Source: a virus. Taken from it: a DNA stretch of 42,443 nucleotides. Shown here one piece after another: positions 1 to 6,205 of the stretch. Each line of letters begins with the position of its first letter. Position 1 is the stretch's first letter. The position numbers and the translations under genes are program-made. The notes beneath the pieces were generated by a model. It was not told the DNA's origin, searched no databases, and saw only the letters and a program-made list of their open reading frames with translations. The stretch is from positions 1-42,443 of the IMG/VR virus record IMGVR_UViG_3300020442_002772; one strand, 5' to 3'.

Positions 1-242
1 TTTTGAACAACGTGAACCAATTCATGCAGCAATGTGGTGATATAGTCCTTTTCATTCAGATCATTGTGAATCTGAACAAATTGCTCATCACCATTAACCT
101 CAGTGAATCCGAAGGCATTATCATCACTTAGGTCAGTGTGATAAACCTCAACGTCACTGTCAATCTCATATTTGGTTGTAAAGAACTCGAACACACTTTG
201 AGTGAGGTGAGTGTGCTCAGATTTGCCAGAAGTGAATAACAT
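1..242 (-). CDS. HExxH metallopeptidase-like protein (3' part beyond window)
   Basis: The frame is open from an ATG at 242 to the window edge, giving 80 N-terminal residues, so the C-terminus is missing. The visible part ends in a helix with H73-E74-L-V-H77, the HExxH zinc-binding and catalytic signature of gluzincin/SprT-like metallopeptidases. A third zinc ligand would lie outside the window. The ATG overlaps the stop of the upstream 79-residue gene (TGATG), so the two are probably translationally coupled. No signal peptide is seen. The function (peptidase, or a zinc protein without activity) cannot be settled from this fragment; HELVH followed by hydrophobic residues is also found in many phage proteins of unknown role. 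Confidence 0.6.
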   Translation of the reverse strand, partial: MLFTSGKSEHTHLTQSVFEFFTTKYEIDSDVEVYHTDLSDDNAFGFTEVNGDEQFVQIHNDLNEKDYITTLLHELVHVVQ

Positions 243-481
243 CAGAAGGAGATTGCAAAGTTACCGAGATTGTCCTGAGATACTGTCTCTTTACCTGATA
301 ACATGCTGCGATCCCAATCTACATTCCAACAACCTATGTCCTCTTCAATAACAGCAAATCCGAAACATCCAGGAACAGGCATCATATATTTGCCATGAGA
401 TTCTGCCTGTCTGGCACTGGTGAATCCACGGGCATTGATTGCCCAATCCTTGCCGAAGTAAACACAGATGAAGTCTCGCAT
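242..481 (-). CDS. Hypothetical protein, 79 aa
   Basis: This is a complete 79-residue frame starting at ATG 481, preceded by AAAGGAAC with suitable spacing. It is the first gene after a hairpin and promoter module (506-566) and overlaps the next gene by the TGATG junction at 242. The protein is soluble-looking and rich in aromatic residues, with no transmembrane segment and no motif I can assign. Position and start signals support it as a real gene, probably in a short operon with the HExxH gene. Its function is unknown. Confidence 0.65.
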   Translation of the reverse strand: MRDFICVYFGKDWAINARGFTSARQAESHGKYMMPVPGCFGFAVIEEDIGCWNVDWDRSMLSGKETVSQDNLGNFAISF

Positions 482-505
482 GGGTTCCGTTCCTTTGACT
501 CTTAT

Positions 506-533
506 AGAATACAGGAAAACGGGTCCAAATCAA
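506..533 (-). promoter_or_regulatory. sigma70-like promoter (module A)
   Basis: Reading the minus strand, TTGATT (533-528) and TATTCT (511-506) are separated by 16 bases, followed by ATAAGAGTCAAAGGAAC and the ATG at 481. The same block recurs at 4709-4736 with 52 of 58 aligned bases identical (from the RBS through the first hairpin arm), which shows it is a maintained element. It is probably read by host-type RNA polymerase for early or middle expression. Confidence 0.6.
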
Positions 534-537
534 CCGA

Positions 538-566
538 TAGTGGACAGTTTGTCAAAGTGTCCACTA
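538..566 (-). promoter_or_regulatory. Perfect 9-bp inverted repeat after a stop codon
   Basis: TAGTGGACA (538-546) and TGTCCACTA (558-566) form a perfect 9-bp stem with an 11-base loop. It lies 2 bases beyond the stop of the 569-895 gene and just upstream of promoter A. No U-tract follows, so it is not a classical intrinsic terminator. It could be a 3'-end hairpin, a processing site or an operator. Confidence 0.6.
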
Positions 567-568
567 CT

Positions 569-895
569 TCACTTATTCCATAAATGTTCTGTTTTCATTG
601 CTATCCAACCTAGACCACAAATTGCTGCGACAGGTACAATAATCCACCAGAACTCCATGATCAACCAAGTTGCACCAACTATGCAACCAAGTATAAACCA
701 ACCTCCCATATCTCCAGCACTAGAGAGTAGAGAACCTCCACCATATGAAACTTCTCTTAAATTAGAAATTGTTGTAATATCACCATGCTTTGCATAGATT
801 TGATCTAAAGCACCACTATAAGATGCTGCCTCAACTGTTGTTGTAATTTGTCCAACATCTGAGTTCACCCATAAATCTGCTTTCCAAGTTGCCAT
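569..895 (-). CDS. Small membrane protein with cyanophage N-domain, 108 aa
   Basis: Residues 1-50 form a soluble region beginning M-A-T-W-K-A-D-L-W-V and ending with a Leu-Arg-Glu-Val motif. This resembles a short domain I have seen in cyanophage and cyanobacterial proteins of unknown function. Residues about 65-80 and 83-100 are strongly hydrophobic and probably form a two-helix membrane hairpin, followed by a short charged tail. I chose ATG 895 (108 aa) over the in-frame TTG at 898 because GGAGG lies at good distance from 895. It follows the deaminase gene by 3 bases and is the last gene of its operon, just before the inverted repeat at 538-566. The role is unknown. Confidence 0.7.
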   Translation of the reverse strand: MATWKADLWVNSDVGQITTTVEAASYSGALDQIYAKHGDITTISNLREVSYGGGSLLSSAGDMGGWFILGCIVGATWLIMEFWWIIVPVAAICGLGWIAMKTEHLWNK

Positions 896-898
896 CAA

Positions 899-1285
899 TC
901 AATCCTCCCAGTGTTCATAAGACCATTTGTTATTTGTGACAGAGTAGTATACATCTTTGATGCCACAATCTCTAAGATATGCCTCACAAACTGGGCAGGG
1001 TCTTGCCATTCTTAATTCATCTTGATTGTGTCCACCCAAACGTGCAACAACGATCTTATCTCCTTCCTCTTTTGCTTTAATTAAGGCAGACAATTCTGCA
1101 TGGAGATAGATCTTACAAGGTCGTCCTACTTTTTGTGCCCAATGTGCTTGAGTTGGATGAGTTTTCTTCTCATTGTTGGTAGCACAAGTGATAACCTTGT
1201 TCTTTTTGAGTAACACAGCACCAACCTTCTTTTTAGATGGTGATGATGCTGCGACCTCAGTTGCAAGTTTGAATAGACTTTCCAT
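899..1285 (-). CDS. Cytidine/deoxycytidylate deaminase-like protein
   Basis: A 128-residue protein with the zinc-deaminase signature: H62-A-E64 (zinc ligand and proton-shuttling Glu) and P96-C97-P-V-C100 (two Cys ligands). The family deaminates cytosine-containing nucleotides or bases to uracil forms. In phages it usually serves pyrimidine nucleotide supply (dCMP to dUMP), but the substrate cannot be read from this sequence. The length is near the usual 130-150 residues. I take ATG 1285 as the start because it overlaps the stop of the upstream gene (TGATG); an upstream in-frame TTG at 1291 would add two residues. It sits in an operon of small genes. Confidence 0.8.
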   Translation of the reverse strand: MESLFKLATEVAASSPSKKKVGAVLLKKNKVITCATNNEKKTHPTQAHWAQKVGRPCKIYLHAELSALIKAKEEGDKIVVARLGGHNQDELRMARPCPVCEAYLRDCGIKDVYYSVTNNKWSYEHWED

Positions 1286-1584
1286 CAGCAATCCGACGAC
1301 GAAAGTTCTTCACCAGTGCTGTTCCAGAAGTCTTCCCAATCTGCACGATTTGCCTCTGTGACTGTTTCCAACTTATCAAGTAGTTTTGAACACTTTTGCT
1401 CATATCTTGCAAAGTATTCATGACTACCACGGACCTCTGCAATAATATCATCAAACAGTTCTTCCATTGATGTTTCTTCGTCTGAAATATAGTCAAAGAT
1501 GACATCATTTAGACGTTCACGACGTTGTTCAGAATAAGACATTGAATTGTAGTCCATAGGTGTTTGAATAGTAGGATAACACAT
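1285..1584 (-). CDS. Hypothetical acidic protein, 99 aa
   Basis: A 99-residue, mostly helical, strongly acidic protein with a central run rich in Asp and Glu and a Ser/Asp-rich end. It begins at ATG 1584, 6 bases after the stop of the 144-residue gene, and ends on the start codon of the deaminase gene, so translation is likely coupled. No clear Shine-Dalgarno sequence precedes it, and an internal ATG (residue 10) is a possible alternative start. I do not recognise a family. Confidence 0.6.
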   Translation of the reverse strand: MCYPTIQTPMDYNSMSYSEQRRERLNDVIFDYISDEETSMEELFDDIIAEVRGSHEYFARYEQKCSKLLDKLETVTEANRADWEDFWNSTGEELSSSDC

Positions 1585-1590
1585 TGTAAT

Positions 1591-2025
1591 TTAGCAGGCA
1601 AGAGCACCTTCGGGGATGACTTCTTTCTTTCCGAAGTTATCATCCCAACTGCGAGTATTATAGCAGACCCATTCACCATTGCGGTAAATGTATCCATACT
1701 CTTCACCATCTTCGATGAATTGTTTTACATTCTTATCAAGACGAGGAGGACAATCCTCACCACGTTGTGCATAGTATTGAGGACCATATTCTTCTGCTTC
1801 TTTATTCTCAATCACATGTGGAGCAAGTTCTTTACCAGTCCAACGATCTTTTGTCCAGATACATGAACAATCACCACCATCAATCAGTTCAGAAACTTTC
1901 TCTTTTGTGTTGTAATGTGTGTTCAAGATGCGACCAGTCCAGGAAGGATAACCATCCCAGTGCTGATAGATTGACAGAATAGATTTGTCTGCAAGTTGAA
2001 TACCAATGCGAGAACGAGTGCCCAT
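1591..2025 (-). CDS. Conserved cyanophage hypothetical protein, 144 aa
   Basis: The N-terminus (M-G-T-R-S-R-I-G-I-Q-L-A-D) followed by an H-W-D-G-Y-P motif near residue 23 matches a family of small phage proteins I have seen repeatedly in cyanophages and some other phages, with no assigned function. The C-terminal half is rich in acidic and aromatic residues. The start is ATG 2025; no strong ribosome binding site is visible. It follows the 61-residue gene by 37 bases and precedes the 99-residue gene by 6 bases. Confidence 0.75.
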   Translation of the reverse strand: MGTRSRIGIQLADKSILSIYQHWDGYPSWTGRILNTHYNTKEKVSELIDGGDCSCIWTKDRWTGKELAPHVIENKEAEEYGPQYYAQRGEDCPPRLDKNVKQFIEDGEEYGYIYRNGEWVCYNTRSWDDNFGKKEVIPEGALAC

Positions 2026-2062
2026 GATGAAGAAGAATTAGATTAAAATGTGAGAGTGAAGA

Positions 2063-2248
2063 TCACTCAAAAGATGGAATCTTTGCTTTTGCTTCTGCCG
2101 CATACTTTTCAGCATAAACACCAGCAATCCACTCAGTTTCGAGTTGTGTTGGTTGATCACCATATCCAACTTGTGGACCGTTATCAGTCTTCCGACCGAT
2201 CCACATACGTTGACGTGTCTTAAGGCAGGATGCTTGAGAGAGAATCAT
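2063..2248 (-). CDS. Hypothetical protein, 61 aa
   Basis: A 61-residue frame from ATG 2248 with AAAGGGA six to seven bases upstream, so initiation looks good. It is the first gene after promoter D. The protein is basic at the N-terminus and Ala/Lys/Glu-rich at the C-terminus, with no recognisable motif. It is probably a real leader gene of the operon running to 569. Function unknown. Confidence 0.6.
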   Translation of the reverse strand: MILSQASCLKTRQRMWIGRKTDNGPQVGYGDQPTQLETEWIAGVYAEKYAAEAKAKIPSFE

Positions 2249-2270
2249 TGTGTGTCCCTTTGACTTCTAT

Positions 2271-2298
2271 AGTATAAGGCACAGAGAGGCACCTACAA
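2271..2298 (-). promoter_or_regulatory. sigma70-like promoter (module D)
   Basis: On the minus strand TTGTAG (2298-2293) and TATACT (2276-2271) are 16 bases apart, followed by ATAGAAGTCAAAGGGAC and ATG 2248. The -35-like hexamer lies in the loop of the hairpin at 2278-2311, so hairpin and promoter overlap. The -10 and the GTCAAAGG leader match modules A and B; the -35 is weak. Confidence 0.5.
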
Positions 2299-2311
2299 GG
2301 GTCTCTGTGCC
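2278..2311 (-). promoter_or_regulatory. Perfect 10-bp inverted repeat after nucleotidyltransferase gene
   Basis: GGCACAGAGA (2278-2287) and TCTCTGTGCC (2302-2311) form a perfect 10-bp stem with a 14-base loop, 7 bases beyond the stop at 2319. It has terminator-like strength but no U-run on the transcript, and it overlaps promoter D. Confidence 0.65.
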
Positions 2312-2318
2312 ACTTGTT

Positions 2319-3203
2319 TCACCGTCCAGGTGTCTGCCACCGTTTGGGCATGTTAAAGTTGTTCATGGAGAAAATCTCACGGTCTACAAGTTTAACAATT
2401 TGACCAGATTCATCAGCAATAGTGAACCCTTCCTGCTTGATTTGCAGGGAACCAATGTAAGATTTGGGACAGTTTGTGATCTTGAGACTGTCCATCAGAT
2501 CCTCTTTCATCTCAATCACAGTGAGATAAAGACCCGCAAGTTTGGGACAATCAAACACCAACGTCAGCAATTCATAGGTGAGTTCTTTACCCTCACGGAT
2601 GAAAGCATTGATGATTTTCTTACAGCAATCTGCTGTACGTTTGTCCAGAAACTTGACATCAGTGGTGTCAATTTGTGGTGTTTCAGGACTTCTCATCCAA
2701 TCAACACAAGGTTGCACCCACTTGACTTTCTGATTATCATCAAAATGCTCTTTAAGTGGAGATGCTACAGCATCACGCAGATCATTCTCTGCAAAGTATT
2801 CTGTATGAGGTGCAACAATGAACTTTTGAGTTACAACTTCTGGAAACTCATAAGTGATAGTATTCTGAGTGAAGATAGTTCCTGCACCCCAACCCAAGAA
2901 ATCACCTTGGAAAATCCTATCAGTACGAGGAAGGAAGTTGTAAGCAAGATGCAGAATCTCTGCCATTTCATCCTCATAGAAGAAGTCAATCTCCTCATGA
3001 GAGTGAGCAATACGGATCTTTTTCTTGTTGAAAACTGCTTTATTACCAACAAAGAATGTGCCAGTGGCAGGATCTTTGCCCCAAACAATAGCAATACCAT
3101 CCATCTTCACACTAGCATGTGTGAAATTGTAGAGTAGATCGATGGCAGAAAGATCACCAGTCAGAATGGTGTCTTCAGGATGCTCTTGATGTTTGTTTTG
3201 CAT
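2319..3203 (-). CDS. Nucleotidyltransferase/ligase-like phage protein (DUF6267-like)
   Basis: A 294-residue protein. K33-M-D-G36 sits in a hydrophobic setting like motif I (KxDG, the adenylated lysine) of ATP-dependent ligases and capping enzymes. It is followed by F-V-G-N-K-A-V-F-N-K (51-60), a Q-G-D-F segment near 99-102 that could be motif III, E-G-F-T (258-261) that could be motif IV, and I-V-K-L-V (269-273) that could be motif V. This order is what I remember of the phage family called DUF6267. If active it would transfer a nucleotide, perhaps in nucleic-acid sealing, but there is no OB-fold C-terminal domain and no proven substrate. It is a single-gene unit with its own leader (3204-3230) and a strong hairpin after its stop. 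Confidence 0.6.
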   Translation of the reverse strand: MQNKHQEHPEDTILTGDLSAIDLLYNFTHASVKMDGIAIVWGKDPATGTFFVGNKAVFNKKKIRIAHSHEEIDFFYEDEMAEILHLAYNFLPRTDRIFQGDFLGWGAGTIFTQNTITYEFPEVVTQKFIVAPHTEYFAENDLRDAVASPLKEHFDDNQKVKWVQPCVDWMRSPETPQIDTTDVKFLDKRTADCCKKIINAFIREGKELTYELLTLVFDCPKLAGLYLTVIEMKEDLMDSLKITNCPKSYIGSLQIKQEGFTIADESGQIVKLVDREIFSMNNFNMPKRWQTPGR

Positions 3204-3223
3204 GTTTTCTTGTGACTGAAGTC

Positions 3224-3229
3224 AGTATA
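3224..3229 (-). promoter_or_regulatory. Candidate -10 element (module E)
   Basis: TATACT on the minus strand, 20 bases before ATG 3203, matches the -10 of module D, but no good -35 lies 16-18 bases upstream. The leader also holds the palindrome TGACTtcAGTCA. This is a weak promoter call supported mainly by its position after the hairpin at 3263-3277. Confidence 0.35.
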
Positions 3230-3262
3230 GGGTAGATTGGAGCAGAATGGGAGAACCGTGTG

Positions 3263-3277
3263 CAGGTTGTCCAACTG
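3263..3277 (-). promoter_or_regulatory. Inverted repeat abutting a stop codon (module E)
   Basis: CAGTTG and CAACCTG arms (one bulged base) with a 2-base centre lie directly beside the TGA at 3278-3280, with flanking GTG/CAC bases that could extend the stem. It resembles the hairpins of modules A to D in position and in its GACA/TGTC-like bases, and it has no U-tract. Confidence 0.4.
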
Positions 3278-3382
3278 TCACATCTTGATCATTGCTTCAA
3301 TAATAGTTGATGTTAAATGTGTTCCCCAATGAAGAAACCAGACAAACGATGATACAAATAGCAGTTTTTCTTTAGAAGTCAA
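3278..3382 (-). CDS. Possible 34-aa membrane peptide (TTG start)
   Basis: A short frame from TTG 3382 overlaps the last bases of the nuclease-like gene, with GAGGG placed 5 bases before the TTG. It encodes about 34 residues with one hydrophobic stretch (L-L-F-V-S-S-F-V-W-F-L-H-W-G) and ends exactly at the hairpin of module E. Hairpins just after a stop codon mark the ends of the other operons here, which favours this being a real last gene. It could also be untranslated leader; there is no family evidence beyond the hydrophobic pattern. Confidence 0.4.
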   Translation of the reverse strand: MTSKEKLLFVSSFVWFLHWGTHLTSTIIEAMIKM

Positions 3383-3923
3383 GATAACCCTCGATTGCTT
3401 TGTTGATAGCTTTAGACAAAGATGTGGGTGGTTCAATGACATCAAAGTCACCCAGATCACACTCGTAATAGTCACCGAGTTTGAGTTCAATCATAGCACC
3501 GTCAGCACCATCAGTGTAGAGAGATCGTGCTTTCTCATCATCAACAATCACCACACGACGTGCAGTAAGATCAATCACCATCATGTAGTCAAAAGTTTTC
3601 AGTTGCTTGAAATCTTCGACAGTCTTCTTCTCACTCAGGAAAGACTTGACCTTAAACTTTTTAGTGGCATGAATGTCCTTACGTTTGTAGAACAAATTCT
3701 TACCCATCTTCAGTTCTACTTTAGTATCACCAAAGACGAAATCATACCCAGTTTGATCCACACGATCAAGATCTGAGAAACTTGCGATTGCTTTCTCTAC
3801 AGCAGTTGCACGGGCAAAGTTGTCAGCATTGGAGGTGAATCCTTTGTCATTGTAGAGTGAATCTACAACACCGAAGATCTTACCCCAGTCAGTTTTTGTT
3901 TCCAGAGAATCAATCAGGTGCAT
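3372..3923 (-). CDS. PD-(D/E)XK nuclease-like protein
   Basis: From ATG 3923 this is a 183-residue protein. D61 followed eight residues later by E70-L-K72, inside a strand-like region (Y-D-F-V-F-G-D-T-K-V-E-L-K), fits the PD-(D/E)XK nuclease core, with E43 as a possible helix-alpha1 acidic residue. Such folds cut DNA in restriction, repair and recombination enzymes. The middle is Lys-rich (residues 72-110), as expected for nucleic-acid contact. The reading frame can begin at GTG 3968 (198 aa), but that would overlap the upstream gene by 59 bases against 14 for ATG 3923; neither start has a good Shine-Dalgarno sequence. The assignment is a motif-level guess. Confidence 0.55.
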   Translation of the reverse strand: MHLIDSLETKTDWGKIFGVVDSLYNDKGFTSNADNFARATAVEKAIASFSDLDRVDQTGYDFVFGDTKVELKMGKNLFYKRKDIHATKKFKVKSFLSEKKTVEDFKQLKTFDYMMVIDLTARRVVIVDDEKARSLYTDGADGAMIELKLGDYYECDLGDFDVIEPPTSLSKAINKAIEGYLDF

Positions 3924-4131
3924 CGTTTTGTTTGGAGAAAGTTTTTTCGGTGATAGACTGCATGTCACTCAGAGACTGTAATTCTTTGAGGTGCCATGAA
4001 GTCAGATTTGCAATGGCATAGTTCATACAATGCTGAAGAACCTCCACCCCATCATCATACTCACATAGTTCACAGAATGTGTCCGTAAACCATTTTTCGT
4101 ATTCTTTCTTAACCTTGTCAGGAGTTTGCAA
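3910..4131 (-). CDS. Hypothetical protein, 73 aa (TTG start)
   Basis: A 73-residue, helical, Cys-containing protein whose only plausible full-length start is TTG 4131, 11 bases inside the end of the upstream 60-residue gene. It overlaps the downstream gene as well, so translation of the three is probably coupled. No family is recognised. The non-ATG start lowers confidence in its exact N-terminus. Confidence 0.55.
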   Translation of the reverse strand: MQTPDKVKKEYEKWFTDTFCELCEYDDGVEVLQHCMNYAIANLTSWHLKELQSLSDMQSITEKTFSKQNDAPD

Positions 4132-4300
4132 TGTCTTCTACCATTTGAATGTTAGCATATGTTTCAGAATATGCAGCATCCCACAGTTCATTAAGAATTG
4201 CATCATATTCTTTATAGGTTGACCCATCAACGATACTGTTCACCTGTTGTTTGCGAACAGCATCATAAACGAGTTTCCATTGATGATGATTAAGTTTCAT
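4118..4300 (-). CDS. Hypothetical helical protein, 60 aa
   Basis: ATG 4300 is preceded by GAGGAA at good spacing. The 60-residue product begins M-K-L-N-H-H-Q-W and is predicted to be helical and acidic towards its end, a type of short protein common in cyanophage early regions. It is the second gene of the operon driven by promoter B, 10 bases after the 124-residue gene. Function unknown. Confidence 0.65.
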   Translation of the reverse strand: MKLNHHQWKLVYDAVRKQQVNSIVDGSTYKEYDAILNELWDAAYSETYANIQMVEDIANS

Positions 4301-4310
4301 TGTTAATTCC

Positions 4311-4685
4311 TCACTTCATGTAGAGATAACCACCTGCCCAATCTGCATTGGCAAGCAACCATTCACGGTCACTGATGATGCAAAGGTTGAAACGTACATG
4401 TTTCGCAGGTGCTTTGAATGATGCTGCTTTGTAAACATCACCAGTCTTTTTGTCAACAAAGGCATGAACACTACGGGAACCAGCACCAGTCTCCATGATG
4501 ATTTTGTGATACTTACGTCCACTCTCAATGTAGAACTTGTAGTCATCAGACTTACGATTGTTCTTACCCTTGAAGTTATCAAGCAACGCATCACACAGCA
4601 TCAAAGTGTACTTACGCACATTCAATTCAATGGTGTTCCGTGCATCTTGAGTTGCAACGTAGTCAGAAAATGTCTGAGTGGTCAT
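4311..4685 (-). CDS. Conserved cyanophage hypothetical protein, 124 aa
   Basis: The start is ATG 4685 (M-T-T-Q-T-F), because AAAGGAAC lies just upstream and the longer open frame to 4736 reads back through promoter B. The C-terminal half carries a run I recognise from many cyanophage proteins: G-R-K-Y-H-K-I, then S-R-S-V-H-A-F-V-D-K-K-T-G-D-V-Y-K-A, then A-K-H-V-R-F-N-L. No enzymatic function has been assigned to that family to my knowledge. It is the first gene of its operon. Confidence 0.75.
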   Translation of the reverse strand: MTTQTFSDYVATQDARNTIELNVRKYTLMLCDALLDNFKGKNNRKSDDYKFYIESGRKYHKIIMETGAGSRSVHAFVDKKTGDVYKAASFKAPAKHVRFNLCIISDREWLLANADWAGGYLYMK

Positions 4686-4708
4686 GCCGTTGTTCCTTTG
4701 ACTCTTAT

Positions 4709-4736
4709 AGAATACACGAAAACGGGACGGGATCAA
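4709..4736 (-). promoter_or_regulatory. sigma70-like promoter (module B)
   Basis: TTGATC (4736-4731) and TATTCT (4714-4709) with a 16-base spacer, then ATAAGAGTCAAAGGAAC and ATG 4685. It is nearly identical to module A at 506-533, including leader and RBS. It should drive the 124-, 60-, 73- and 183-residue genes. Confidence 0.6.
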
Positions 4737-4738
4737 CA

Positions 4739-4767
4739 GATAGTGGACACCTTGCCAACTGTCTATC
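4739..4767 (-). promoter_or_regulatory. Imperfect inverted repeat overlapping a stop codon (module B)
   Basis: GATAGTGGACA (4739-4749) can pair with TGTCTATC (4760-4767) if three bases bulge. The right arm covers the TAG stop of the oxygenase gene at 4763-4765. The left arm is identical to that of module A. No U-tract follows. Confidence 0.45.
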
Positions 4768-5356
4768 CTCTCTTTGAATCACATTGAACAAACTTTGTGA
4801 TGGCATATCTATCATTTTCAACAACATCTGTGACAGCATGTTGTATCCATCCAGGAAAAATGACTGTTTTGTTATTTTTTGTTTCAATCTCATAGTCATG
4901 CTTGGGGAAATACAGATTTCCTCCAGTATCCTCAGCATGACAGAATGTGGTGGTGATCAACACATGAACCCAATAATCTGCATGTGGTTCATATCCATCA
5001 CCAGGATAATATCTCCTGACTTTAGTCCAGTCTGCATTAGATTCTATCCATGTTACCCAATAGTCATTATGCTTAAGCAATTCTTCATACAATTCTTTAT
5101 TTGTAAAGAAAACATCTTGAGTGATTTTTAAAATGTCAGAAACATCACGATTACCATAAAGTGTATCTAATGATCTACCTTTTGCTGTTGTCAAATATGT
5201 GTCATCATCACGTTGTGCGGCAGCATATTCTTCTGGATCACCCAATTTGTCGAGAAGAAAATCAAGTTCTCTCCAAAGTAGTTTTAATTCGTACTCATTA
5301 AACGTATTTTCTATGATAACATGTGGAAATGGTTCATTGAAAATCTGATAGTCCAT
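4763..5356 (-). CDS. 2-oxoglutarate/Fe(II) oxygenase
   Basis: A 197-residue single-domain protein with the double-stranded beta-helix iron site H125-x-D127 (in E-P-H-A-D-Y-W), a distal His at 173 (W-I-Q-H-A-V) and R183 (N-D-R-Y-A-I) suited to bind 2-oxoglutarate. The family couples 2OG decarboxylation to hydroxylation of a protein, nucleic acid or small molecule; prolyl hydroxylases are close in motif. The substrate is unknown. It overlaps the 72-residue gene by 23 bases and is the last gene of the unit from 9299, before the module B hairpin. Confidence 0.85.
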   Translation of the reverse strand: MDYQIFNEPFPHVIIENTFNEYELKLLWRELDFLLDKLGDPEEYAAAQRDDDTYLTTAKGRSLDTLYGNRDVSDILKITQDVFFTNKELYEELLKHNDYWVTWIESNADWTKVRRYYPGDGYEPHADYWVHVLITTTFCHAEDTGGNLYFPKHDYEIETKNNKTVIFPGWIQHAVTDVVENDRYAITKFVQCDSKRG

Positions 5357-5552
5357 CTTCTTGCTCCTTAATCAATTCTTGCATGGTGTCCATAAACTCA
5401 TCTGCTGTTGTGAGATTATCCACAGCATGAATCATTTCACCCAATGCTTTAACAACAAAAGGTTTTTCGTTTCTTGCAGCAAATGCCAATGCCTCACGCA
5501 AATGTGCCTGAGCAGAGTCTAATTCGTCTTTAACTTGATCAGATAGTGCCAT
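5334..5552 (-). CDS. Hypothetical helical protein, 72 aa
   Basis: A 72-residue protein, almost wholly amphipathic helix (M-A-L-S-D-Q-V-K-D-E-L), placed between two oxygenase genes. Its ATG at 5552 shares a base with the upstream stop and its end overlaps the next gene by 23 bases, so it is bound into the oxygenase operon. I recognise no family; it might be a small partner or chaperone, but nothing in the sequence shows that. Confidence 0.65.
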   Translation of the reverse strand: MALSDQVKDELDSAQAHLREALAFAARNEKPFVVKALGEMIHAVDNLTTADEFMDTMQELIKEQEDGLSDFQ

Positions 5553-6205
5553 TAGTCTTTCCTTTTTGTGTAGATTTTCTTTTCATTATCCCAGTCAAAA
5601 TGATCAACCATTTCTACGTCATCATTACCGAGATACAAACCCCATCCAGTTGCAATATATTTACTGCATGAATAAACGGCATTTCCACGATGAGTATGAG
5701 TGTAAAATGCTGGCCAAATTAACATCGTGCCTGCTTTTGGTTGTACTCTGAGACCTTGCCAAAGAAACTCAGTTTCACCTTCACCTTCAGGAATGTCATT
5801 CAAATATAACATCCAAGCAACACATCTGTCAACAACACCTAGATCATTTACTTCACAATGCCAGTCATGAAATCCACCTCTAGGTGAAGTCTTTTGCAAT
5901 TTTACTTCATCAAAATAGACATCAACATAGTCAGCAACCCAATACTTTTCACGATATTGTTTCCAACAATGATCAATAACTTTTCTGATAAGATTTGCAC
6001 AACGATTGTTTGAATTCATGTACCATTGTTCATCATGTCGAGTGAGATGTCCTCTCTCAGTTTCATGTGAACCATATCCTGACTTTATTTTACATTCTGG
6101 ATCGTCAGGATGTTTGTAATTGTCTTCAAAATACTGAATGATACGGTCACATGTGTGTTTATCTAGAGCATCAGGATAAACACCAATAAAATCACTGTCC
6201 TTCAT
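5552..6205 (-). CDS. 2OG/Fe(II) oxygenase, HxE variant
   Basis: A 217-residue protein of the cyanophage prolyl-4-hydroxylase-like type. The proximal iron motif reads W-H116-C-E118, so Glu takes the place of the usual Asp. A T-H-T-H-R-G-N segment (169-175) offers the distal His, and K182 in S-K-Y-I-A-T-G-W stands where the 2OG-binding basic residue is expected. The W-x-L-Y-L-N-D and E-T-E-F-L segments are typical of the fold. It overlaps the two-domain oxygenase gene by 4 bases (ATGA) and ends on the start of the 72-residue gene. The substrate is unknown. Confidence 0.8.
   Translation of the reverse strand: MKDSDFIGVYPDALDKHTCDRIIQYFEDNYKHPDDPECKIKSGYGSHETERGHLTRHDEQWYMNSNNRCANLIRKVIDHCWKQYREKYWVADYVDVYFDEVKLQKTSPRGGFHDWHCEVNDLGVVDRCVAWMLYLNDIPEGEGETEFLWQGLRVQPKAGTMLIWPAFYTHTHRGNAVYSCSKYIATGWGLYLGNDDVEMVDHFDWDNEKKIYTKRKD

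Noticed and set aside
2250-3137. Plus-strand open frame of 295 codons
   Set aside because: It is antisense to the nucleotidyltransferase-like gene, which has motifs, a start signal and operon context. The plus frame has no recognisable protein features.
4686-4736. N-terminal extension of the 124-aa gene
   Set aside because: This stretch is promoter B and its leader. The same DNA in module A reads into a different frame, so it is not coding.
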